Assembly (NCBI RefSeq): GCF_001632365.1
Contig: NW_024468579.1
Location: forward strand, 3,247 to 67,246
Origin: Laetiporus sulphureus 93-53
Lineage: Eukaryota > Basidiomycota > Agaricomycetes > Polyporales > Laetiporaceae
Reading direction: 5' to 3'
Length of the DNA: 64,000 nucleotides
Shown: piece by piece, positions 10,701 to 21,708 of the stretch
How the letters are laid out: every line of letters begins with the position of its first letter
Position numbering within the stretch: the stretch's first letter is position 1
Notes under the pieces: model-generated
Told to the model about the DNA's origin: nothing
Seen by the model: only the letters and a program-made list of their open reading frames with translations
Databases searched by the model: none
Program-made: the position numbers and the translations under genes

Positions 10701-11926
10701 TTCACAATAATCATCCAGCAGGATATTGATCGTAAGTGGACTAGACAGCGGTCGAAAAAGTTATGAGCACCCACTCAATCTTTTCATAGAATACATCCCC
10801 TATGTGTTCCAGATCCTCGCCCAGATGCTTGAACTCCACCCGTCTGATGTGCCTGCTGCCTATCACAACCTGCTTCCCTTCCTCCTCACACCTGCCGCAT
10901 GGACGCAGAAAGGCAGCATCCCTGGTCTTGTCAAGCTCCTCAAGGCGTTCCTTGCTCGCGATGCAAAAGGGATGATTGCTAACGGACAACTTACTCCTGT
11001 GCTTGCCGTCGCACAGCAACGACTCATCCCATCCAAATTGAACGATGCATGGGGCTTCGAGCTGCTCCAAGCAGTCATGCAATATGTCCCGTCGTACGTG
11101 TGCTGTGATATCTGACTTGCATATACCTTGAACTTTTGTCTAGGGCCACCTTGAAACAATATTTCCGCGCGCTGATGATCACTCTTCTGCAGAGAATGCA
11201 GACGAGCAAAACGGACAAATACGTCTACCACTTCGTGTACTTCCTGACATTCTCGATGGCGATCAACGTTGAAGGCCTGAACCCGGACTACATCATTAGC
11301 TCCGTAGAGGAGATCCAACCTCAGTGGGTCGCTGATCAGCCGTGAGCCTTTGCCATGTAGATTGACTATGATCGCCATCGCAGGCTGTGGCCACAAATCT
11401 TGGCCAATTTCGTTGTGCCACAGGCGCCAAAGATGCCTCCGAAAGACCGCAAAGTGGTGGTTGTCGGGCTGACGCGGTTATTGACACAGAGCGCGTATAT
11501 GCTGCAAGAGCCTTCTGTGCAAGCATGGTGAGGCACAGCGCATAGTTTATACTCAACGGATAACTTATTGTATCTGCCAACTTCACATCCGCCAGGCCGC
11601 TAATCTTTTCCGCTCTTGCAAAGCTCTTCCGGGAGCCGGAATTCCTTACTGCAAAGGAAAGTGGAGACGCCGACGCAGGCATAACGGCAATCGACTACGA
11701 AGAACAGACGGCTGGATACCAGGCCGCCTATTCACGGCTTGCTGCATCGGAAACCATTAGCGTGGACCCTGTTGCTTACGTACGGGATCCTAGGGAGTAC
11801 CTCGGCCAGGAATTGGTCAAATTGACAAAAAGAGATGCACGGGTGAAGACACTGATCTCTGCTGCCGATCCTGTGACTGTACCGCCATTTTTGCAGTCTC
11901 TGGCAGCTTCGGGTTATACGCTTTGA
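7709..11926 (+). CDS. CSE1: exportin-2 / Cse1 (CAS), importin-alpha re-exporter
   Basis: Karyopherin-beta family export receptor that returns importin-alpha to the cytoplasm in complex with Ran-GTP. Sixteen exons: 7709-7912, 7971-8141, 8574-8954, 9008-9070, 9125-9241, 9290-9419, 9461-9777, 9833-9979, 10051-10184, 10231-10367, 10424-10580, 10640-10731, 10790-11093, 11144-11323, 11384-11527 and 11596-11926. They join without a frame break to 1002 aa, near the family norm. The N terminus holds the importin-beta N-terminal region (RLAGSVYLKNV, FPEKWSDLVE), then GVLETAHSIFRPWRAAT, SLPSQIKTGILEI, FEDDPLEYIRLDLA and, in the CAS/CSE1 C-terminal half, ALMRFIVAAKPTS and GLNPDYIISSVEEIQPQ. Introns are 41-71 nt except the second (8142-8573, 432 nt), which is inflated and shows no recognisable element. 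Confidence 0.96.
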
Positions 11927-12558
11927 TCTTCGTCTTCGTCTGCTACCTAGTTATCCTATGCGTCGACGTTTCACTTACTGGTAAGAATTAGCTCGGAACC
12001 AATGTTATATTGCTTTCACAAATGTACGATAGTCGTAGAGAATGTACGAGCGCCATATGCAGTGTTAGTGAAACCAGGATTGACCTTGTTCGAAGTTACG
12101 AATTGTTCAGAACATGAGCAGAGACCGTTCTGTATTCCAGCCACAACGTTGTTTCAACGATCATCCATCACTGACACGTGGGGCGCTCTACGTCTCATGT
12201 TAGATTTCGCTCTTGTTCGCAGTTACACCTCAGGCCTTCCGAGTGGAAGGCAGTGACGTAGAGTTGAATGGTTGTTGCCGAAACCGGACGAGCTCGATAC
12301 CATCGGATGGTTCGAAGAGCAACCGCTGCCATGGCGAACAAGAACCTTAGGCCATGAATCGAAGTGAATGGACCAAGGAAGGAAGGATGCGGTATGAACA
12401 AAAGCTTTGACTGGTGATCAAAGTCGAGCCGTGTCACATCGTTAATCCGGAGCCAATGATACGTTTGTCTACTATCTACTACTTCGTTTTCAGTCTCTAA
12501 GCTCATTGAGAATTCCCATGCGCAAGACCGCCCAAAGAAACGATGAATCAACTCCAGT
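11927..12558. other. intergenic between convergent CSE1 and flavin monooxygenase genes
   Basis: Holds the 3' flanks of two convergent genes. It does not resemble the corresponding 3' flank of the second monooxygenase (24278 onward), so the duplication boundary lies close to the stop codon here. No gene seen. Confidence 0.45.
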
Positions 12559-15123
12559 TCAGGGCGCATAGCGTTCACCGTAGAGGCCTTCTTGTATGGC
12601 CTTGATCTCTGCAGCACACAATCTGCATTTAGCAGTGCGCTCGCTGATTGGCCAGAGTCACTCACGGAGAGCGAGATGCTTCGAATGGAAGCGACACATC
12701 GCGAGATTACCTGGAGATGATGGTTGATGGATTGAGCCGATCGACCGCGGAACGGGCTACATTTATTGACGCACCAGTCATGAACCAGAAGTTAGGCAGG
12801 CCGATATATCGCCATGCGCCGCGCTGCTCGCCCTCCTCGGTCAGATTCCAGATAGGATGCACCTTCGAGCCGAGCTCCTTCCCGACTAGTCGATCAATTG
12901 CCTTTGTCGCGCCGTCAAACCTCGTTGTCGATGTCCATGTCAGCTTTGCTAGAATTTTCTGTTATCGGAGACACAGAGCCTCACCCTGTCGCATACATAA
13001 CAACGTCCGCATCCAGCTCGGTTCCATTCGTGAACTTCAGACCGGTCTTGGTGAAGCGCTCGATCTGCGCGTCATTCTTCAGCTTAATTTGTCCATCGAT
13101 GATCTTCTGACAAGCGCCGACGTCTGGAGAATAATCAGCATACGTTACAATGCATCAAAAAGGAGAACATGCCCAGGTAGTAGCCGCCTCCACGCGTGGA
13201 CGCCAGAGGGAGGAAGCCCGAGCCCTCTTCACCGAGGTAAGTCCTGAAACCGACCTTCTTGAGGCCTTCCAGGAGCTCCCTACATTCGTAATGTCGGTGA
13301 AAAGCCGGTAAAGAACAGAGATGATAAGCCATACTTGTCGGCCTCTGCTATCTCGGCAGTGACGCGCTTCTGGAGCTCCTTGGACAGGAGGATTGGCAGG
13401 GAACTGTGAATGCGGTCGATTGGTTCGACGGGGCCTGTGCCCTCCCAATATGTTTCTAAACAAACGTTGTTGGCGAAATCTCAGTGAGATAATGGAGACG
13501 AACGACATACTGCCGAAAATGCGGGGCATGCCCTCTTTCGTGGTCATCACGTATGTAGCGCCTCGCTGGAAGATCGTCACATCTGATGATGAACAACCTG
13601 CTCAGTTCTGCACTGGAAGGTATCATATTCAGTACATACCAACACCGTGATCGACGTAGTCAGCCGCAACGTCGTGAGCTGTATGGATCGTCAGAGGCGA
13701 AACGGTGGTACGTGACGGACGACCAAGTACCTGAGGTAGCCGAACCGATGAGCACGACCTTCTTGCCAAGGTGGTCCCTGGCCGACTTATGTTGTGTAGA
13801 GTGTAGAATTTGCCCTTGGAACTCTTCCTATGCTACTGTTAATCAGACATCAACTCAAGTATCGGGAACAGCTTACCTGGCCGGGGATGTTTGGTATCAG
13901 TGGCACGCCGCCACCAAGACCGAGTGCCATGACGACATGATCGATGTGGAATCTACGCTCGGTACCGTCTGCCTTGCGTACGGTCACCTCCCATTTGCCG
14001 TTATCCGTCCTCTTGACGCTCGTCGCTTCGGTGGAGGTCCACACGTTCAGCTCCATCGCCTCTGCATAGTATTCGAGCCACCCTGCGAGCTGCAAAAAAT
14101 GAAATTACATCAACACGAAGGGATATCTGAGGCTCACTTTCTGGGCCGGTGTGTAGACCGGCCATGAAGGCGGGAACCTTCAATGCCTCAGTCAGTAGTG
14201 GGATAGAGTAGTCAATGCAGGAATTAATTTACGGCAAGTAGGGCATGTGGTCGTACCCTGACATGGGTCGACGATTAAAAACGGATCATTGAAGGAGCTT
14301 AACAAGACTTACAGACAGGATCATGGAGGCAAAGCGCTTCGTATCGCAACCTCCATTGGTCACCAATCCGCGCTTGCCTCTCGACGACCAGAGAAGAAAC
14401 GCCCAGGTTCTTCAATCTCGCCGCAATGTCAAGACCACTCTGCCCTCCACCTATGATCAGAACTTGCGGGTCGCCATCTGCGAATGACGTCTCCCGCTCT
14501 CGCTGGTCCAGCCACTTGCCATGGTTGGGCAGGAACTCGCGGTTGAGGCCGATCTTCTCGGGGAAGCCCTTCAGGTCTTCGAGGTTCGTATACAGTGTGA
14601 ACGCCTTCCACGTTCCGTCCGCCGTTGGGACTAGGCGAAAAACACCGCTTCCAATACCGACCTCTGTCTCAAAGTCGAAAGACGCCCGGATCCATGCAAG
14701 GTCGGGGTATGGCTGCTGCAGCAATGTGTCTGCTTCTCGCAGCTTCAACGAAGCTACCTTGATGACCGGCAGTTGATCTTGCAAGAACTTCTTGATCTTT
14801 TCAATGCCGTGGAAAGTGCGGAACTCCCAAGTGAGCGCGAGCATGTCGCGCCACCAACCATCCTCAAGAAAGAGACTAGCGATGCCGTCGACGTCACCTG
14901 CTGAGATGTAGTCACTGAAAATTCTGAACCATTCAGATGCGACCTTTTTGACGTCGACGTCCGGCTGCAGCGATGCGCCGAGTCGATCCAGGGTTGGCAG
15001 GGCAGGTTTCAGTGCATTAGTGCCGTTGACAGACTTCTGCGCATCAAGAACAGATTGCGCGAGGCCGTTCGGCTTGTTGTACGGAGGGACGGCGAGGTTG
15101 GGGGCAACAACAGCGGCAGCCAT
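12559..15123 (-). CDS. NTF2-like domain / flavin-containing monooxygenase, left copy
   Basis: Predicted FAD- and NAD(P)H-dependent class B monooxygenase with an N-terminal SnoaL/NTF2-like domain; substrate unknown. Thirteen exons, 634 aa, minus strand: 15123-14313, 14257-14233, 14177-14138, 14089-13877, 13827-13731, 13678-13640, 13582-13511, 13455-13335, 13279-13173, 13123-12985, 12920-12775, 12710-12666 and 12608-12559. The NTF2-like part spans about residues 50-165 (ASEWFRIFSDYISAGDVDG). The FAD-binding GGGQSGLDIAARL starts near residue 225, followed by RIGDQWRLRYEALCLHDPV and FPPSWPVYTPAQK. The second dinucleotide motif is atypical (LIGSATSAHDVAADY). All exon lengths match the copy at 21709-24277 except the first (811 versus 814 nt). 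Intron 9 needs a GC donor (GCATGT) where the other copy has GTAAGT. Confidence 0.9.
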
Positions 15124-15164
15124 GGCGAACGCGACAGACGGGGAGCCGGGAAAGCGTCCAATGG

Positions 15165-15172
15165 CTCTTATA
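15165..15172 (-). promoter_or_regulatory. TATA box of left monooxygenase
   Basis: Reads TATAAGAG on the minus strand about 42 bp before the start codon. The right copy has TATAAGAG at the equivalent place (21662-21669). The short distance implies a very short 5' leader. Confidence 0.65.
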
Positions 15173-16291
15173 TCCTGATCTTGCTGATAGACAAGAAAAA
15201 TTACCAATAGTCAATCTTGCCTGAATACGCGTCCCCGAGGTTGAACAGCTGATCATGCATTGTAGTCAAATGACGAAACGAAAGATCTCCAAGAAGACTT
15301 GTTCCCATGCAGGCTATTCTGATCGCCTTTTTTGAAATCTGTTCGTGATCCTCGCGCCTTGAAATGCTTTATTTGAGCGCGCGGTCTTGACGATTTTGAA
15401 TATCGTCCAGCCTTATGATGCGGCTTGGGCCACAATTGCTCGGAATCATCGATCAGTGCGAGCGCTCGCCGCAGAACGGCTCTCGGTTTGCCCCACTCAG
15501 CCTTCAGAGACCGAAGTCCAGAGCAGAGAACGTGATCACCTCGGGAGAGCTCCAGAAGGGAGAGCTACGGATCATCCGGTACGCACGAAAATATGGAAGC
15601 ACGACAGCAACCAGGTACACAGAATTGCGCCTTCGAGATAGAGGCGGCTGCCTTCAATTCACGCAGCTGCAAAGAACGAACCAGAACAGCTCGAGTTTTA
15701 TCAGAGTTTATCGCACTGCGGTCCGTTCAAGGCGAGTGAAGCACCTGACCACATCTCACATTTAAATGCCAAAAAGGCGAAGGTGTCGGGAATGAATAGA
15801 TGAGCGATGCTAGCCAGTGATCGGGTACGTGGTGGGTTTGACTGGAGTGCCGGAAACTTGAAGTAGCAGTCAAAATGTCGATTGCGCGTGACGAACGTTC
15901 TCGTTCAGTTCTTTCACCTTAGGGGACGGTAAATTGCACCCCACAACAAAGACTCCCAACACAATGGATCGTATGTATTAGAATGCGTAAACGGAATCGA
16001 TTGAGCTACGGAGACAAGTGAAGAGCAAGTACAGTTACAGAAAGCAACGTCGGACGTGTAAGGAGGATCGGGCTAACACACAGGGCGCAATCTACTCATA
16101 CATGTCATCAAACTCTCGTATTAGAACAGCAACGTACAACAGGTTAGGAGGCGCTCTCGCAATAATGTGCGATCTACGACGTGTATATCCATCACCAACA
16201 AGTGGACAATCCATCCAACGTGGACCAAACTACCAAAAATATAGTGAATAATTAGAGGAGTCCATAAGCCCACGCCGATCGAGGATGGCTA
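15173..16291. other. intergenic, no supported gene
   Basis: Upstream region of the left monooxygenase and 3' flank of the Osh1 gene. Open frames of up to about 116 codons have no recognisable content. Confidence 0.45.
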
Positions 16292-19200
16292 CTAGGGCGT
16301 GTCCTCGATAAATATGCGGTCGACTCCCTTCCACGATACCGACTTGCCCTTTTGCTTCGCATCCCATATCTTATCTCTCTCTATCCAGTATTCAAGTTCC
16401 TCGTTGATCTTCGCAGGCTCCCATACTCGTTCGCCCGTATCAGCTTCCGTTCGCGCCGTGAACCACCGCGGTCTGTGCGGTGGCAAGCGGCCCTCCTCGC
16501 GGGCCCTCCGAATCGCCCGTTGGAATTCCTCCTGCTTGTTCTTCAAATCGTTTGCGTACTCATACTTGCCAATCTCGAATGCCCTTTGGTCGGGACGTAA
16601 CCGGCAGTCCGTGGGAGCTACATACGGCCCTAGTGTTGGCGGACAGTCATTGAGAGTGATCGCGAAGGGAGTGAGATTGAAAGGCGCAGGCGGCTTCTCG
16701 GAGTTCCGCCAGAGCAGAATGTACTGCGGCTCCTCTGAGGGACAGTCAGCACAGTCGACATCTACATCTGGATGGAGTTGCCCATATCCTGTTCCAACCA
16801 CTCGAGCAACGAGTTGACTGTTCCAACGACCGGCGATTTCTAATGTCATCGTACCAGATGAATCCTCGACGTATCCACAGATCTCGTAGGCATCCTTTCC
16901 TCGCCAACCGCGCGGCTTGAACGTCAACACGCACTTATCTCCGGTTCGATGGTTTGTGATCTGCAGAGTACGGTTCAAAGTGCTGCACACCAAAGTTGTA
17001 TTCGTTGTGCTCACCACCATGTCTCCGTAGTGGTCAATGGTTGGCGAACCAAGAATAAACCCGGAAACATTCGTTGTGACCTTTTTCCAGCTGTAGTGCT
17101 CGATGACTTTGCCTTCAACATGAGCTCCCTTCGCCTTTGGATATGATGGCGCTCTTTCCTCCGGAAGAAGCAGCTCGGCATGGGCAACCCCCGTAGGGCG
17201 GATCTCGAAGGACTTGCCCATAAACCTGTTCTGAGCGTCAACCTGCATCCAGCATGTTAGGCTTTGCACATATCACAAAGCAAAAGCAACGAACTTCGCC
17301 ATAATATCTCCAGTGAGGGGATTCGGCCCAGCAAGCTGAGATCGGGGGGTGATGGCTGACTTGTTCTGACATGTATCTATAATCTTTGTCCAGTCGGACA
17401 TACTCGAACGTCTCGCTCTTCGGCAGTTCGTTATCAACTTGTGATGTAGTGACATATGTCAACCTACCAGCATCGGGTTGAAGGGCTTCGCGATTCTCCC
17501 AATTGTGGACGAGTAGTTTGACATTGCGAACGCGGCAACAAACGCAATACGTCGATGGGGGTCAGTTTCAGCATATGCGGAATCGACTGAAAGGTGGTTG
17601 AGCTCCGTAATCCCACAAATGACCAAACACTAAAACACTCACGACACTCGGAAAACTCCATGTCTTCAGCCTGTCAAGTGTGAACCATGAGGAATTCCGT
17701 GTAACTCCCCGTCTCTTAGTGCTCACCATGCGCTGCAACATGCTCGTAGGCTCGTTGAAGAACACAGGGAACGAAATCCTCGTCAGATCCTTCCCGATGC
17801 TGTTCTTCAAAACAGCCCAGAGACTCATTGGCGGTCGATCATCGTGATCAATTGCCAATCGCTCACGCAGCCTCAAGTAACCGATATACTGATCGTGATG
17901 GATGGCGAGCCATAGGTGCTCCGGCGCAGGTTGGAGAATGATGAGATTCGGGAGGGCGTTGCTCTCGATTGCGTCGAAGAACTCGTCCTCTTCGTCCGTA
18001 TCAACGAACGACTCTGTATCCTCCATCTCTGCAGGTGCATTGCGCAAATGCTGCCGGGACGGGTACGCCGCTAGAATGGACTGCACAGGAGAGATAACCG
18101 ACAACTGTCGCGACGATGGCCGGCGGGTCGTGGTACCCGTGGGGGTCGGCGACTGCTCCGAAATTGCAGTGTCCGTCTCCATTTCGGCTTCAGGCGTTGT
18201 CACAAGCTGAGATGCTCGCCTCCTCACCGTCGATCCCTCCCTCTCCAGACCGCCTGTTGTCCCATAGCTCGACTCAACTACGCGGCTCCGCCTCCGCGAC
18301 TTTTTCTTCAGCTCCTGCTCGAGCGCCTGGCCCTCCTTTACGACCATCTGCAGGCTCTCCTCCCACAGGCTCTGCCGTTCCCGCTCGCGCTGGAGCTGCG
18401 CCTTCCACCACTCTTCACGGTCACGCACCATCTGAATGTACTCCGCGACTATGCTCCGCACTGACGCCGTCGTCTCTTCGAGCGCCTTTTTCAGCTCCGC
18501 CGCGCGCGAGCCTGGCGCCGCCTCCACCGGGAGTTGCGCGAGCAATTGTGACGTGAGCTCGACGTGTGCGAGAAGAGCATTGCCCTGTAGCTGGAATGAC
18601 GCGTCGTGCGGCGGCCGCTGATCCATCAACCCCGTCATGGACGAGTGCTCCTCACCACTCCCGTGCAGCGGCGAGCCGGTCTCATCGCCGGGCTCCTCGT
18701 CCGCCTCTGCTATCGAGCTTGGCGCAGACGCGATGCCGTTCACGGCCGACCGGATGCGCGTCAGATGCACGTTGCTGAGATTGCTCCTCACCGACGCGTG
18801 GTGGCTCGGTGCTTCGCTGTCGCCGCTCTTCCGCACGAGCTCACCTTCCCGCTTAGCCCACTCCGTGCTCTGCTGCAGCGCTTGTATCCACCGAGCGGCC
18901 TCCACACGATGACTCGCCTTCAGGTACCATTTCTGCCCATGACGACCGCGAGTCGGGGCGGAGTGGACCTCAAAGCGGAGGCCTGAGTTTCCTGGAGAAG
19001 GGTTGAGCGTCGCGGTCTTCATCGCAATGGAACCTCTACATGAGACATTCTCGTCGTCCTGGTGGCGATAATCTGTAAAAGTTGAGGTCAGTTGGTGTAT
19101 CGGTGAAGTGGAATATTTACATACACGACAAGACACCGTCCTTGAGAACGAACCAGCGGATGTTATATCCCTTTGCGACGTTGGTGTACTTGTTCAGATA

Positions 19201-20256
19201 CCCTTTCAGCTCTGGAGGCTCTGAGGTCGTGGCGGGTAGCAGAGATCTGTCTTGATTGGTGTCTATAAAGTATTAGCTTTGTGAGGCCTGTCATAATGCT
19301 TAGGAGCTTACATTGTCTCAAAAAGGCCTTCAAGCGATCATCCTTCCCAACAACATCCGAGACCGCCCTCCCTCTACGGTCTCTTGCGAACACATCCGCA
19401 CCAGCGCGGATCGCAAGTTCAATCAGCTTGAGATCCTTGCGTCTTGCTGCCTCATGGAGAAGTGTCACACCGGACGTGTCATCTAAGTAGGATAGGTCGA
19501 CGTGCTGGACGCGTGGCGACGAGAGTAGCTTCACAAGCCCCTCTGGTGGAGAGTTATTCGTTGCTGAGAGGATATAGCTTCGAAGGAACGAGCGGTACGA
19601 TGCATTAAGGAGCGCTCGGGAATCTTCTTCATGTCAAGCTTGAGCTGTTAAGCGGAAAAGTTATATACACACCTTGGATTGCTCGAACGGTCTCTCTGCC
19701 CTTCGCAATATCCAAACACGTCCTCCCCTCGCTGTCTCGCAGAGTGTCATCGATGCCATCTTGTTCGAGCAATAAGTTGACGACATCCACGCGGGGTATC
19801 GACGCCGCAAGATGTAGAGGAGTGGTTCCCGAGCCGGGAGGGTAGACACCGTTGGGAGATACCGAGCGGTAAGAGAGCAGCAGTGCTACTGTGTCAGCTG
19901 CAGCACTATGAGCTGCGTTCGGACACGGGAGCTGAGACGCCTTACTGGAGGCACAGCGTATCGCTAAATGGAGCGCAGCGGCACTTAGATCGACATTACC
20001 GTCTGATGATCGTCTCTCCTGTCCCAATTCCGATATGAAAGTGTGGATGCGCGCTGGGTCTCCTGCAAGTCCGTTAGCACTGACAGCAATGCAATCTGGG
20101 AAAGACGCACCGCTTCGCAGAGCAGATAGCAGTTTGACCTGGTACAGATAATCTGTCCCACCTGTCCAATCATGTCCCAGGTAAGCTGCCATTTGGAGAG
20201 ACTTTATTTCACTCACCAAGGCTAGTGTCATGACGAATTGTGCTCGCGGTGTCCAT
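16292..20256 (-). CDS. OSH1: oxysterol-binding protein, Osh1/Swh1 type (ankyrin-PH-FFAT-ORD)
   Basis: Lipid-transfer protein expected to exchange sterol or phosphoinositides at ER contact sites. Ten exons, minus strand: 20256-20217, 20161-20111, 20062-19673, 19626-19312, 19262-19125, 19072-17727, 17670-17643, 17586-17468, 17417-17295 and 17242-16292. They join to 1166 aa. Order: ankyrin repeats about residues 20-265 ([40 protein letters not shown]); PH domain about 280-375 ([20 protein letters not shown] to RWIQALQ); a coiled-coil-prone linker rich in E, Q and R; a canonical FFAT motif EFFDAIE near 682 that should bind VAP proteins in the ER; and the ORD from about 735 ([20 protein letters not shown]) with the family signature [13 protein letters not shown]. 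The third intron (20063-20110, 48 nt) has no stop in frame. The short first exon is supported by phase but least certain; an ATG at 20192 is the alternative. Confidence 0.93.
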
Positions 20257-21661
20257 TTGCGTGAGGGGGAATGTGGGAGATAAAAGCTAATGTACCATGT
20301 AGCATGCGAGAACTCCACACTACGACAGCGACTAAAGGAGAGTGGAACGTCGTCGACTAAGTTCGCCAAAGTTCGCCCATCGTCCGAGCCGTCTCGATCT
20401 GATTATGACATAAATGCTACCTCTGTTAAGATAAGGCTGCATAGCTTTAGGTCCTGGCAGATAGAAATAATTATATTACAAATGCCGGTGGCCACTCTAC
20501 ACTACGAGGTTTGCGAATGAAGTATGCTTTCGTAGCTCCCGAAACCTATCACTTTCCAGTCAGGAACTGCCGTTACCGCCTGAACACGAAGAAAGGCGTA
20601 GATTATGCCTTTTTAGGTGCTTTCTCGAAATAATCGAGTTATGGGAGTGGATAAAATCTACATCATTTGTTTTCGAGGATGAAAAATCGGTACAAAATTT
20701 GTCAGCAACTCGGTCCCGGCCTCTTGCTCAGTGCAAGGTTTCTCTCGGGCACAAATGTAAGCAGAAGCTCATCACTACCGCTTAGGCTTGCTGTACAAAG
20801 CTACTGTATCAGCATAAGGCATGCACCAAGATCAGAACGCTCCCTTGCCTGTGCATTTATTCGGAGAGAAAATCGATACTCGAGACAAATGATCTCAAAG
20901 TAATACTGGCAGCATAGGTGCTCTTTCCTGCTTCGTGCCATCTCTCCGACATTTCCGAATCGGACCATGGTAGCCCATCCGAAAAGCGGCGGTGACGATT
21001 CGCGAGTGGCTAGGATTGAGCACCGCATAATCGTCCTTACCACGGCGCGTACGGCGCGTTTGATGTGCCGACTTGTTATGCAGAAATGTCAGGTGAGCAT
21101 GCAAAGATCGCATAAACAGTCGCATCTATCTGTACAGACGTACCAGAGTCTACTTTGCGGGGTTCCTTGCTCGCCTAGCTGCGCTCAGGTTGATTGCTCC
21201 TATTACTGGCCGCAGTTCGGCATGCCTAGTTCATCGCCTGAAGCATCATCAAGATTTGCCCAGCTGATCAGCTGGTCCTTGAGTTGATGACTGACGTTCT
21301 CCGAAGTCGCTCTTGACTTGACTTAACCTACCGAAGTCTGTAGCGGGCGGTTGGGAGCATCTCCGCTCTCAAAGCGCGAAATGTCCATACATCACAGTCA
21401 ATGATCTCGTTCCATCAAGTCAAGAAACTTCAGTAGAGCGCGACGGCCTAGCGCGTCATGCTCATGACCGCGATGCATAGTCCCGTGAACGACTAGCGCG
21501 GCAAGGATCGTGGGAAGTTCATGTTCACAAGAACGCATCTCATCGTCATTTGACTCTTGGAACGATCAGCTGCTCAGCCTGCTTCCGCTTTGATGTGTCT
21601 GCACTGGATGATCTTTGGGTGGCCGTCGTCTCGCTTATCGGCACCTCCAGCGGCGATGGAA
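20257..21661. other. intergenic between divergent OSH1 and right monooxygenase genes
   Basis: About 1.4 kb upstream of both genes. Open frames are short and without recognisable content. Nothing structured seen apart from the TATA box at its right edge. Confidence 0.45.
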
Positions 21662-21669
21662 TATAAGAG
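21662..21669 (+). promoter_or_regulatory. TATA box of right monooxygenase
   Basis: TATAAGAG about 40 bp before the ATG at 21709, matching the position and sequence seen before the left copy. Confidence 0.65.
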
Positions 21670-21708
21670 TGTTTGGACACGTTAGAACAACCCACTACTA
21701 CGCTCGCC

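Noticed and set aside
20186..20216. A 31-nt ultrashort intron at the start of OSH1
   Set aside because: A 55-nt intron (20162-20216) in the same phase is more plausible and gives a better join.
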